NCBI RefSeq assembly: GCF_047501175.1
Contig: NZ_JBEQWH010000002.1
Location: 186,001-250,000, forward strand
DNA from: Methanoprimaticola sp047501175
Lineage (GTDB): Archaea > Thermoplasmatota > Thermoplasmata > Methanomassiliicoccales > Methanomethylophilaceae
Direction: 5' to 3'
DNA: 64,000 nt
The notes under the pieces were generated by a model. That model was not told the origin of the DNA. It worked only from the letters and a program-made list of their open reading frames with translations, and ran no database searches. Within the stretch, counting starts at the first letter, position 1; each line of letters starts with the position of its first letter. The translations under genes and the position numbers were made by a program. This document shows positions 52,716-60,981 of the stretch, piece by piece.

Positions 52716-53940
52716 CGAAACACCTCAGTGACCAGTTCCCGTCCTCGATTTCCTCCTTCAGGATGGAGCAGAGACGCTCGGCCTTGTCCCTCGAGGACTG
52801 CCTGACCGTTATGGGGACCTCCCTGTCCCCGTAGGATACGCTACCCAGATAGGCAGAGAAGACGTTTCCGGGGCATGCGCGGACGCATAGTCCGCACGAC
52901 ATGCACCTGTCTGGGTCTATCCCCTTCGAGGGGTCCGCATCGACGGGGCAGACTGAGTCCGCCGAGCACCCGTCGCAGTGGATGCAGTTGTCCAGGTCCG
53001 ACGAGACCGTATGGTCGGTACCGTCCCACACCGATGCGTAGGAGTCCGTGAAGACCGGCCTCCTGTCCCTGACGTCCGCCAGCGGCAGCCTGCTGCCCGC
53101 ATCCGTGACGGAGGCGTCCGAGAATGCCCCGTCGCAGGTCATCGGGATCGCCACGGCGACCGATGTCAGGCACTCCGGGCCGGCCGAGGTCCTGAAGCCT
53201 CCCATGTAATCCGCATCCATGCGGTGCATATCGGCCTCGATGGAGAGGTTGGGCTTCTCCTCGGAACTCCTCGTCCCTGTGCCGAGGACCATTCCCGGCG
53301 CCCCGTTCAGGAGCGCCGATGCACCGTGATGGATGAATCTCATGCCGGGATCGTTCTGCAGCGGGTTGATGGACCCGCATCCGCTCACCGAGGCCTCCGA
53401 GAGCCCGGGACCCATGGGTTCCGGTCCCGAGAATATCGTAGCGTATTCCGAGTCGGAGCCGTTGACGAATCCCGTGTAGTTCTTGAATGCCCCGCGGGTC
53501 AGCACCATCCTGGCGAACGGGATGTCGTCCAGGGTCACCGTCCTCCTGTATGTCGCACCGTCCGATTCGACGACGACGTCGAGGGGCTTCCCTGCGACCA
53601 TGTCCTTGAAAAGATGTCCCCCGCCGTAGGAACGGTCCCTGTGGGCGGTGCCGTGGAATATGCAGTCCACGAGTCCGAGGGACTCGTTGGGACAGGGTCC
53701 GACGCTCCCGCGGACGCCGTTGATTGTGATGGAATCGGCACGCTTGAAGGTGCCCGGGGATGCCACGGGGACGGTGAGGATCGCCATCGTCCCGGACATT
53801 ATGCCGAATGTCCCGCATGTGACGACGTCCACGGACCTCCTCTCCCCTTCAGGGAGTCCCTTGAACTCCGAGGCGGTCATGACCTTGGCCGTGCGATCGT
53901 CTATCCTGCCCTGAATCTCATCGATGGAACGGTCAGTCAT
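52702..53940 (-). CDS. DUF39/COG1900 protein with two [4Fe-4S] sites, methanogenesis marker 16-like (412 aa)
   Basis: The HcyBio/DUF39 core has VVTCGTFGIMSG near residue 32, GPCPNESLG and GTGTRSSEEKPNLS. Two ferredoxin motifs follow: CIHCDGCSADSVCP and CMSCGLCVRACP. Relatives insert sulfide to make homocysteine; the coenzyme M-linked branch has been proposed to convert sulfoacetaldehyde to coenzyme M. The position directly before cysteate synthase and ComDE fits that last step. The start overlaps the upstream Fe-S gene by 4 bp. Confidence 0.82.
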   Translation of the reverse strand: MTDRSIDEIQGRIDDRTAKVMTASEFKGLPEGERRSVDVVTCGTFGIMSGTMAILTVPVASPGTFKRADSITINGVRGSVGPCPNESLGLVDCIFHGTAHRDRSYGGGHLFKDMVAGKPLDVVVESDGATYRRTVTLDDIPFARMVLTRGAFKNYTGFVNGSDSEYATIFSGPEPMGPGLSEASVSGCGSINPLQNDPGMRFIHHGASALLNGAPGMVLGTGTRSSEEKPNLSIEADMHRMDADYMGGFRTSAGPECLTSVAVAIPMTCDGAFSDASVTDAGSRLPLADVRDRRPVFTDSYASVWDGTDHTVSSDLDNCIHCDGCSADSVCPVDADPSKGIDPDRCMSCGLCVRACPGNVFSAYLGSVSYGDREVPITVRQSSRDKAERLCSILKEEIEDGNWSLRCFDGRL

Positions 53941-54578
53941 AGGATCACCACATCCTCCACGCGCACATGGGTCCCCCACGGTTTCCCGATGACCATGTTG
54001 ACCAGGCCGGTGTGCGCACGGTCCATCATGCAGAATCCGGGGAGGAGGCTCTGTCTGAGGCCGAACGCCGGTTCCCTGACCATGGGCGTGGCCTTTCCCT
54101 CGAATCCGAGCATGTGGTACCCCTTCACATCCTTGACGTCGCGACCGCGTGCGTATGCCGGACCGACCACATGACCCGTGATCACGCCGGTGACGAGGTC
54201 CGCGTCCAGGACCCTGATGACATGCTGGACGGGGCATCCGGCCCCTGCGGGACGTCCCGTGACGATGTCACCCTTGACGATGTCCATCCTCTCCACCATG
54301 TCGGGCCTGAAGGGAAGGACGATCTTCCTCGCGGACGGCTCCCCGGGAAGCGCGGATATAACGAAGTCGTACTGCTGGCCGACCACGTCCGTACCGCTGT
54401 ACCGCCTCTCGAGGACGGGGATCCGCCCGTCGATGCCCTTGAAGTAGAACGGGCACGACTCCCTTGCGGCCAGACCGGAGCCCACCCTCAGGACGAAGTC
54501 CTCGCAGGTCCTGCTCCCGCATGCGCCGCAGTTCTTTCCGGGCGGGACCCAGTCACTCGCCGTTGTAGATGTTGTCAT
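53937..54578 (-). CDS. Small [4Fe-4S]-type protein in CoM operon (213 aa)
   Basis: The N-terminus PPGKNCGACGSRTCEDF and SCPFYFKG supply four Cys, resembling the Fe-S domain of corrinoid/Fe-S proteins. The remainder is beta-rich, with motifs GADV-like VGPAYARGRDVKDVKGYHM and PGFCMMDRAHTGLVN. No catalytic family is recognised. It overlaps the GTPase gene by 26 bp. A sulfur- or electron-transfer role in coenzyme M formation is inferred only from the operon. Confidence 0.65.
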   Translation of the reverse strand: MTTSTTASDWVPPGKNCGACGSRTCEDFVLRVGSGLAARESCPFYFKGIDGRIPVLERRYSGTDVVGQQYDFVISALPGEPSARKIVLPFRPDMVERMDIVKGDIVTGRPAGAGCPVQHVIRVLDADLVTGVITGHVVGPAYARGRDVKDVKGYHMLGFEGKATPMVREPAFGLRQSLLPGFCMMDRAHTGLVNMVIGKPWGTHVRVEDVVIL

Positions 54579-55248
54579 CGTCGTCCAGCCTCCTGATGAC
54601 CCCGAAGTGGTTCTGCCACCCTATGCTCTTCTTCCCTATGCACACCGTGCACACGCCGAGCGGGGGTATCCCCCTCAGCTCGAGGCTGTCCGGGGACTCG
54701 GCGACAGGCGCGGAGTCCACCAGACGGTAGAGGTACTTCAGACCGGTCCCCTGGATCGCGTCCGTCTCGACTATGTCCATGTTCTTGGACACGCGACGGA
54801 TGCTCTCCCTGAACACCTCCTTCTCGGCCTGGGAGATGAGGTCGGTCTTCGTGACGACGCATGTGTCGGCGAGCCCGATCATCGGTGCCATCTTCAGAGG
54901 TGCGTGGGTGCCGGATATGGCCGACATGACGCAGATGCCGAGACATCCCGTCAGGTAGGGCGTGCACCTCAGGCAGAGTCCGGCGCTCTCGCATATCAGC
55001 ACGGAGGCGCCCTCCGCCTCCGCCCAGGAGATGGCGTCGCGCGTGACCATTATACCCATGTGGTCGGGGCACATGTCGCCCGAGTACACCTTCTTGGTCG
55101 GGATGCCGAACTCCTCGCGGAGCTCCTCGTCCTCGAAGGCCATCACGACGTCGATCTTCAGGTACGCGACCTTCTCGTCGGGGAGGAGATGACGGATGAT
55201 CTGCCTGATGACCGAGGTCTTCCCGGCGCTCGGAGGACCCGCCACCAC
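54553..55248 (-). CDS. HypB/UreG-like SIMIBI GTPase in CoM operon (231 aa)
   Basis: The P-loop AGPPSAGKTS is at the very N-terminus. Other features are VLICESAGLCLRCTPY, a Cys-containing TGCLGICVM stretch and the G4-like TKTDL. The family inserts metals or assembles cofactors. The GTG at 55248 would clip the first beta strand; an in-frame CTG at 55266 overlapping the previous stop (CTGA) would restore SIRVIVVAGPP. The start is therefore uncertain. Role in coenzyme M or Fe-S maturation is inferred. Confidence 0.75.
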   Translation of the reverse strand: MVAGPPSAGKTSVIRQIIRHLLPDEKVAYLKIDVVMAFEDEELREEFGIPTKKVYSGDMCPDHMGIMVTRDAISWAEAEGASVLICESAGLCLRCTPYLTGCLGICVMSAISGTHAPLKMAPMIGLADTCVVTKTDLISQAEKEVFRESIRRVSKNMDIVETDAIQGTGLKYLYRLVDSAPVAESPDSLELRGIPPLGVCTVCIGKKSIGWQNHFGVIRRLDDDDNIYNGE

Positions 55249-55262
55249 GATGACCCTGATGC

Positions 55263-56042
55263 TCAGATGGCCCCCTCCTGGATGATCTCGCCGACCCTGA
55301 TCTTCTCGCGGATGAGGGACATCTCGGCGTCGATGCTCCTGATCCTCTCCAATGCCAGGGCCTCCTGCTCGCCGGGGGTCAGTATCTTGACGACTTCACC
55401 CCCGCACATCACGATGCGGCGGTCGGACAGGAGTGAGACGTAGGGGTCGTGAGTGACGAAGATCACCGCCTTCCCGAGGTTTTTGAGATGCGAGATGACC
55501 GCGTCCTTGAATATCCCGGCGTTCTCGATCTCGTCGAGGAGGAGTATAGGCGCGTCCGATATCAGGACCGCATCGGCTATCATGAGGGAACGTGTCTGTC
55601 CGCCGGAGAGGGACGACATCCTCGCATGCTCGACTATCTTCTCCCCCGTGAAGTTGTTGGCAAGCCTCACGGTGTCCTCGATGACATTCTCCGCGAGGTT
55701 CCTGCGGGTGGAGACGTGCATAGATAGGAACTCGCGAACGGACAGGTCCGCGAGGCACTTCGTGTTCTGGGTGATCATGGCTATCGGCTTGCACGACGGG
55801 TCGCGGATGAACTCCTCGGGAGGCACATCCCCGTTGACAAGGACCCTGCGGCCGGTGACGGTGTCCCCCTGTGCGAACACCTCGATATCGTTGATGAAAG
55901 CGGTCTTCCCCGACCCGGTCGGACCTACAATGGAAATTGTATCTCCCGGGGAGATCTCGATGGGATCGAACGTTTCCGGGGTCCCGCGTTTTGTCGTTCC
56001 GGGACAAACGGTGATGGTCACACCACTTCTATCGACATGCAT
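55263..56042 (-). CDS. Soluble ABC-type ATPase heading the CoM operon (259 aa)
   Basis: Walker A GPTGSGKTAFI, signature LSGGQTRS and Walker B ILLLDEIENAG give a single ABC domain without TM segments. The Asp-Glu-Ile-Glu-Asn sequence differs from transporter ATPases (usually DEPT/DEPF). No permease lies nearby, so a non-transport role is likely. A TATA element (GTTAAATAA, about 56062-56074) is centred about 26 nt upstream, marking the operon start and a leaderless mRNA. Confidence 0.75.
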   Translation of the reverse strand: MHVDRSGVTITVCPGTTKRGTPETFDPIEISPGDTISIVGPTGSGKTAFINDIEVFAQGDTVTGRRVLVNGDVPPEEFIRDPSCKPIAMITQNTKCLADLSVREFLSMHVSTRRNLAENVIEDTVRLANNFTGEKIVEHARMSSLSGGQTRSLMIADAVLISDAPILLLDEIENAGIFKDAVISHLKNLGKAVIFVTHDPYVSLLSDRRIVMCGGEVVKILTPGEQEALALERIRSIDAEMSLIREKIRVGEIIQEGAI

Positions 56043-56332
56043 GTCAACGGATTTTCAGCCTAGTTATTTAACCTTAGAGGATATTATTATCCTAATAAGG
56101 AATAATTTAACCCGAATCCCGATGTGTATTTCCCATTCTGGCAATGCCATCGGACATTATAAGCACAATCCCAATGGGGATTTATTATTCTAAAAAGGAA
56201 AATATAAACCCGAATATTCCAATGAGGAACAAGACTCCTTATCAGGAAAAAGAGAAACGGTAGGGAGAACCGTGCACCACAGATACAATAAAAGTTGTAG
56301 TAGGGGCCGAGGCCCCATCTGGTTTGAACTGG
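56043..56332. promoter_or_regulatory. Promoter spacer with imperfect direct repeats
   Basis: Two imperfect ~43-bp copies (about 56082-56123 and 56181-56224) share TATTAT-(C/T)-CTAA, AAGGAA and AACCCGAAT. CCTAATAAGG (56091-56100) and CCTTATCAGG (56237-56246) are palindrome-like. The spacer separates the CoM operon from the SpeD-like gene. No coding sequence is supported. Confidence 0.4.
56303..56316 (-). terminator. Hairpin downstream of the SpeD-like gene
   Basis: GGGGC-CGAG-GCCCC lies 17 bp past the stop; on the minus strand it is followed by a T-containing stretch. Confidence 0.5.
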
Positions 56333-56758
56333 TCAGATGTCCCTGAAGAGGGTCGCATACTGCATCTTCTTCGCGCCGAAGTACTCCTTGCAGTAATCGG
56401 CGGTGGACTCAGGAGGGAACTCCTTGCAGGAGAACACGTCGATGAAGGCCCTGTCCGTGTCCTCTGCGAAGTGTCCTGCGATGCAGGAGGTCTCAATGAG
56501 CTGGATGAGCGAGTATCCCTGAACCTTGGGATCCGCGCCGAACCTCACGGCGATGGGCTCTCCATACCTTTTCATGTGAATGTGGTCTGCGAGATCGATA
56601 GCGAACTGCTTGATGAACTCACCGTCGCAGATCTTCTCGTGATCGCACTCCCCCAGATCGATTGCGATGTGAAGTCCCCACTGCTTCTCATCGTTGTACT
56701 TCTTGATCGACTCCTCATCGGAGAGGAGGGGTCCGGAGAAAGGGCTCATACTGTACAT
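56333..56758 (-). CDS. S-adenosylmethionine decarboxylase (SpeD)-like protein (141 aa)
   Basis: The N-terminal GLHIAIDLGEC and C-terminal SCIAGHFAED...FIDVFSC follow the SpeD fold. Ser91, His96 and Cys111 reproduce the spacing of the pyruvoyl Ser63, His68 and Cys83 of Thermotoga SpeD. The residue before the cleavage Ser is Thr90 where Glu62 is expected, and Glu is at 89. It could still self-process, or be a non-decarboxylating paralogue. It has no spermidine synthase neighbour. Start: ATG 56758, with alternatives at 56749. Confidence 0.6.
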   Translation of the reverse strand: MYSMSPFSGPLLSDEESIKKYNDEKQWGLHIAIDLGECDHEKICDGEFIKQFAIDLADHIHMKRYGEPIAVRFGADPKVQGYSLIQLIETSCIAGHFAEDTDRAFIDVFSCKEFPPESTADYCKEYFGAKKMQYATLFRDI

Positions 56759-56939
56759 TTACTCACCACGGGTCTCCCCGCGAACGCTCCATCATCATAC
56801 CCTATTTCAAACTGACCCCGCCCTTCAGAAGCGGTTGTCCCTACAGAGTCCATCGCGGTTTCTATCTGTCTCTGACGGGTCACATGACCGCGGTCTCGGA
56901 AGACGTAAATAATCGGCGGACAAACCGGTCACCGATACC

Positions 56940-58052
56940 ATGGCAGGATCCAAAGTCTATTTCACCGACATGCGCTGCAAGATTGGGGACAGCCTCCTGC
57001 AGAAGACCGAACGCCTGGTCAGGGCCGCCGGGATCTCAGACATCGACATGGACCAGAAGATGGTGGCGATCAAGCTGCACTTCGGGGAGCTCGGAAACCT
57101 GTCGTTCCTGAGGCCCAACTATGCGAAGGTCATCGCGGACATCGTGAAGGAGAACGGGGGCATACCGTTCCTGACCGATTGCAACACCCTGTACGTGGGA
57201 TCTAGGAAGAACGCGGTGGAGCACATGGACACCGCCAACCTGAACGGCTTCTCCCCCATGAGCACGGGATGCCAGGTCATCATAGCGGACGGCCTCAGGG
57301 GATATGATGACGCGGAGATACCTCTGGACGGGGAGTACGTCAAGAGCGCCAAGATAGGGCGCGCCATCGCGGATGCGGACACGATCATCACGCTCTCCCA
57401 CTTCAAATGCCACGAGCAGGCTGGGTTCGGAGGGGCCCTGAAGAACCTGGCGATGGGATGTGCGTCCCGTCGCGGGAAGATGGAGATGCACTCCGCCGGG
57501 AAGCCCGTTGTGGACGCCGAGAAGTGCAGAGGCTGCAGGAGATGCCTGGAGTTCTGTGCGGTCGACGCGATATCCATGGACGGGGGGAAGGCCGGGATCG
57601 ACGAGGACTCGTGCGTCGGATGCGGGAGGTGCGTCAGCGTGTGCCCCTTCAACGCCATCGAGCCTATGTACGACGAGAGCCCCGACATCCTGAACGCGAA
57701 GATCGTCGAGTACGCCATGGCGTCCATCAAGGGCAAGGACAGCTTCCACATAACCGTCATCTGCGACGTGTCCCCGTTCTGCGACTGCCACGGGGAGAAC
57801 GACATGCCCGTCGTGCCGAACGTGGGCATACTCGCATCGTACGACCCGGTCGCCCTGGACAGGGCATGCATAGACCTCGTGCAGAAGCAGCAGATGATCC
57901 CCGGGTCCCTCCTGTGGAACAACTGCGACGGGAGGAAACCGTCCGACGTTTTCAAGTGCGTCCAGCCCAGCACACGCTGGCAGAGCACGTTCGAGCATGC
58001 GGAGAGGATGGGATTCGGATCCTCCGACTACGAGCTCATAGAGGTAAGGTGA
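56940..58052 (+). CDS. DUF362 protein with two [4Fe-4S] clusters (370 aa)
   Basis: A DUF362 domain (KVYFTDMRCKIGD..., SHFKCHEQAGFGGALKNLAMG, given here in parts) is interrupted by a ferredoxin insert with CRGCRRCLEFC and CVGCGRCVSVCP at about 199-240. NVGILASYDPVALDRACID follows. These proteins occur widely in anaerobes and are presumed electron carriers. A TATA-like GTAAATAAT near 56905 lies about 33 nt upstream. The small membrane protein gene follows by 1 bp. Confidence 0.85.
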   Translation: MAGSKVYFTDMRCKIGDSLLQKTERLVRAAGISDIDMDQKMVAIKLHFGELGNLSFLRPNYAKVIADIVKENGGIPFLTDCNTLYVGSRKNAVEHMDTANLNGFSPMSTGCQVIIADGLRGYDDAEIPLDGEYVKSAKIGRAIADADTIITLSHFKCHEQAGFGGALKNLAMGCASRRGKMEMHSAGKPVVDAEKCRGCRRCLEFCAVDAISMDGGKAGIDEDSCVGCGRCVSVCPFNAIEPMYDESPDILNAKIVEYAMASIKGKDSFHITVICDVSPFCDCHGENDMPVVPNVGILASYDPVALDRACIDLVQKQQMIPGSLLWNNCDGRKPSDVFKCVQPSTRWQSTFEHAERMGFGSSDYELIEVR

Positions 58053-58053
58053 G

Positions 58054-58359
58054 ATGGACCCCATAGCCCTGGGCAACATCTTCGAGACCCTGATGCTCCT
58101 CGGGTTCGCGTCCGCGTGGCCGTTCAACATCGTCCGCGCATGGAGGGCACGCACGTCCATAGGCACGAGCGTCGTGTTCATGGCAGCGGTCGAGTTCGCG
58201 TACGTCTGCGGGATGCTCAGCAAGATAGTGTCCGGTGACATCACGTACGTGTTCGCGTTCTACGTCCTGGACTTCATGCTGGTGGCCACCGCCCTGGCGA
58301 TATACTTCAGGAACAGGGCCCTGGACAAGGCGCGTGGCAGACCTGTGTCGGACGATTGA
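58054..58359 (+). CDS. SemiSWEET/PQ-loop-like small membrane protein (101 aa)
   Basis: Three TM helices and the segment SAWPFNIVRAWRARTSIGTS resemble the PQ-loop/SemiSWEET triple-helix bundle, with a WPFN variant of the PQ motif. Such units dimerise to move small molecules. It starts 1 bp after the DUF362 gene and is probably cotranscribed. Substrate unknown. Confidence 0.55.
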   Translation: MDPIALGNIFETLMLLGFASAWPFNIVRAWRARTSIGTSVVFMAAVEFAYVCGMLSKIVSGDITYVFAFYVLDFMLVATALAIYFRNRALDKARGRPVSDD

Positions 58360-58385
58360 TGACGATCAGACGCGCAAACGACACT

Positions 58386-58403
58386 GGCTCCCTCCGGGGA
58401 GCC
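58386..58403 (+). terminator. Hairpin after the SemiSWEET-like gene
   Basis: GGCTCC-CTCCGG-GGAGCC is followed by TTGTCCTT, 26 bp past the stop. Confidence 0.5.
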
Positions 58404-58465
58404 TTGTCCTTCCACCGTGCATCCCTAGGCACTCTTTATAACGTTGAGAGCGTTAGGGACCCTCG

Positions 58466-60271
58466 ATGGAATCCTTTGAGGAATTGATTTCCAAGGCCGA
58501 AGCGGGGGACGTGCAGTCCTGCTTCGAGCTTGGGCAGAGGTGCGCGCTCGGCGAGGGCGTCGATGCGAGCGAGTCTGCCGCCTTCGGTTGGTACATTCGC
58601 GCAGCCAAGATGGGTCACCCCGGGGCACAGTTCGTCGTAGGCCACTGCTACGCCTACGGTCTGACGGTCCCAGTAGACGCCATGGAGGGCTGCATGTGGA
58701 TGTTCCGCGCATCCATGGGGGGCAATGCGGAGGCGTACAGATGGCTGTCCGACTATTACCAGTCGCACGAGACGCCGAAAGACAGTGTTCTTTATGACTA
58801 CTTCAAACAGAGGAGTGGCCCCGAAGACCCTGATGCCACCTTCATGCTGGCAAAGCTCAAGGAGCTGGCCGTTGGAACCGAGTTCGACCCCGCCGGGGCC
58901 TGCGCGGACTACAACGAGGCCGCGAAGTCCGGGCACTATGCCGCACGCCTGATGGCTGCGACATGCGTTCTCAACGGAATGGGAACCGCCCGTGACAGGT
59001 CACGCGGTGCAGGACTCCTCCAGGAGCTCGCGGACGACGGCTATGCGCCCGCCGCGATCAGCCTCGGAAGGTGCTATGAGTACGGGTACGGCGTCGACAG
59101 GGACCGCTCCAAGGCATTCGCCATATACAGGGAGCTCGCCGAGTTCGGTAACGATGCGGGGATGTACAGCCTCGGAAGGTGCTACATGGACGGCGTCGGT
59201 GTGGACAAGGACGGACCCATGGCATACGCATGGTACTCCGCTGCCGCGGGCAGGGGATCCATAGCCGCCATATACGGTCTCGCTAGATGCCACATCGGCG
59301 GGGTCGGCACCGAGAAGAACCGCGACCTCGGCCTGAAGCTCCTGGAGGAGGCCGCATCGTTCGGCCAGACCGATGCGATGGTCATGCTGGGACAGCTCAA
59401 CGCCCGCGGAAAGCAGGTGAAGAAGAACACCCAGGCGTCCGCATCCTGGTTCAAGAAGGCCGCGGACCTCGGGGACGGTTACGCCCAGCTCATCACAGGA
59501 GACAACTACTCCAACGGGACCGGGCTCAAGAAGGACAGCAAGCTCGCCATGAGGTACTACCTCATGTCCGCCGCACACGGCAACGATGTCGCGTGCTTCA
59601 ACGTCGGAAACGCCTATGCGCTCGGCCGCGGTGTTCCCAGGAGCGACGAGCAGGCGTTCATCTGGCTCAACAGGGCCGCCGAGGACAACTACATGAAGGC
59701 CCAGTACTCCGTCGCCGAAGCCTACGCCAAGGGACGCGGGGTCCAGAAGAGCATCGCCAAGTCTTTCTCCATCCACAAGCAGCTGGCGGAGAACGGCTTC
59801 GCCAAGTCCCAGTACCACGTCGCATACGGGTACATGGAGGGCGAGGGTACCGAGAAGGACCCGGCCGTCGCATACCAGTGGTTCGTCAAGGGCGCCGAAG
59901 GAGACGACCCCGTCTGCCTCTACTACGCCGGATACTGCTGCCAGAACGGTCTCGGGACCGAGAAGGACATGGACAAGGCCATCGACTGGTACACCCGTGC
60001 CGCCCAGTTCGGGCACATCATGTCCAGGGAGATCGTCCAGAAGCTGACGGGACAGAAGGTCGAGATCAAGGAGAAGGAGTCCCCGTTCCAGGCCTACCTC
60101 AGGTCCGCTGAGAAGGGAGACCCCGACGCCATGTTCATCGTCGGCCGTTGCTACCAGGACGGCGTGGGCACCGAGAAGGACCCCGCCAAGGCCGCGGAGT
60201 GGATCCAGAAGGCCGCTGACAAGGGCAACGCCGCCGCGAAGCGCATAATCTCGCAGTCTTCGAAGCAGTGA
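58466..60271 (+). CDS. Large Sel1-repeat protein (601 aa)
   Basis: About fourteen Sel1 repeats, for example AFGWYIRAAKMG, AYAWYSAAAGRG and AIDWYTRAAQFG, run nearly the whole length. A short break near residues 525-545 (EIKEKESPFQAYL) separates the last two. No signal peptide. A TATA element (TTTATAAC, 58434-58441) sits about 28 nt before the ATG, predicting a leaderless mRNA. A strong terminator follows. It is the largest of six Sel1 proteins in the window. Confidence 0.87.
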   Translation: MESFEELISKAEAGDVQSCFELGQRCALGEGVDASESAAFGWYIRAAKMGHPGAQFVVGHCYAYGLTVPVDAMEGCMWMFRASMGGNAEAYRWLSDYYQSHETPKDSVLYDYFKQRSGPEDPDATFMLAKLKELAVGTEFDPAGACADYNEAAKSGHYAARLMAATCVLNGMGTARDRSRGAGLLQELADDGYAPAAISLGRCYEYGYGVDRDRSKAFAIYRELAEFGNDAGMYSLGRCYMDGVGVDKDGPMAYAWYSAAAGRGSIAAIYGLARCHIGGVGTEKNRDLGLKLLEEAASFGQTDAMVMLGQLNARGKQVKKNTQASASWFKKAADLGDGYAQLITGDNYSNGTGLKKDSKLAMRYYLMSAAHGNDVACFNVGNAYALGRGVPRSDEQAFIWLNRAAEDNYMKAQYSVAEAYAKGRGVQKSIAKSFSIHKQLAENGFAKSQYHVAYGYMEGEGTEKDPAVAYQWFVKGAEGDDPVCLYYAGYCCQNGLGTEKDMDKAIDWYTRAAQFGHIMSREIVQKLTGQKVEIKEKESPFQAYLRSAEKGDPDAMFIVGRCYQDGVGTEKDPAKAAEWIQKAADKGNAAAKRIISQSSKQ

Positions 60272-60279
60272 GATAAACA

Positions 60280-60304
60280 GGCGGGGACCACCCCGCCATT
60301 TTTT
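60280..60304 (+). terminator. Strong terminator after the large Sel1 gene
   Basis: GGCGGGG-ACCA-CCCCGCC is followed by ATTTTTTG. It also lies just beyond the stop of the convergent 34-residue gene. Confidence 0.8.
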
Positions 60305-60319
60305 GATGTTTTGCGATGA

Positions 60320-60424
60320 TCAGAGGATCATCACGATGCCCGCCGCGAGAAGCACGACGAGGGACAGGATGGGAAGCAGTCCGACGACCCTGTCCTGTTT
60401 GGGGAATGAAGCTGTCTCCTTCAT
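60320..60424 (-). CDS. 34-residue single-helix membrane peptide
   Basis: The frame starts ATG 60424 and ends TGA 60320. A polar N-terminus (MKETASFPKQDR) is followed by one hydrophobic helix (VVGLLPILSLVVLLAAG...IVMIL). A TATA-like GTTATTTAGGTG (60443-60454) centred about 25 nt upstream would give a leaderless mRNA, which supports real expression. No homologue is recognised. It may bind a membrane complex or act alone. Confidence 0.5.
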   Translation of the reverse strand: MKETASFPKQDRVVGLLPILSLVVLLAAGIVMIL

Positions 60425-60501
60425 GCCCGGTGCATGCGTGTACACCTAAATAACCCATCCTTCAAAAGGGCATAAAAACAACCTCTCTATACGGGTATAC
60501 C

Positions 60502-60981
60502 GTGAGCGTAGGCAGGATAAAGGTCATGTTCGTCTGCTACGGGAACATCTGCAGGAGTCCCATCGCAGAATTCTCTTTCAAGAAACTACTCGAAGACGAA
60601 GGCCTGAGCGACAGGTTCACCGTGTGCTCCTCGGGAACCAGCGGCGACCATCTGGGGGAGTCCCCCGACAGGAGGGCGGTGGCCACGCTCGGCATGCATG
60701 GCATCTCATGCGAGGGGAAGCACGCCAGCAGGCTCCTCCGTTCGAATTACCTGGACTACGACTACATCATCGGCATGGACTCCAGGAACATCGATTACAT
60801 CCGTCGCATGTGTCCGCCTGAGCATGTGTGCGAGATCGGCCTCCTGATGGACTTCGCCGGAGGCGGTGAGGTCGCCGACCCGTACTACACAGGCGATTTC
60901 GAACGTGCATATCTCGATATAACCAGGGGATGCCGCGGACTTCTGGACCACATCCTGGAACAGCATCCGGAGCTCAGATGA
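60502..60981 (+). CDS. Low-molecular-weight protein tyrosine phosphatase family (159 aa)
   Basis: The P-loop CYGNICRS (Cys12 to Arg18) and the general-acid motif DPYY at about residue 124 are intact. The family also includes arsenate reductases. The start is GTG 60502; a TATA-like GCATAAAAAC near 60470 is consistent with a leaderless GTG-initiated mRNA. It overlaps the ThpR gene by 4 bp. Confidence 0.88.
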   Translation: MSVGRIKVMFVCYGNICRSPIAEFSFKKLLEDEGLSDRFTVCSSGTSGDHLGESPDRRAVATLGMHGISCEGKHASRLLRSNYLDYDYIIGMDSRNIDYIRRMCPPEHVCEIGLLMDFAGGGEVADPYYTGDFERAYLDITRGCRGLLDHILEQHPELR

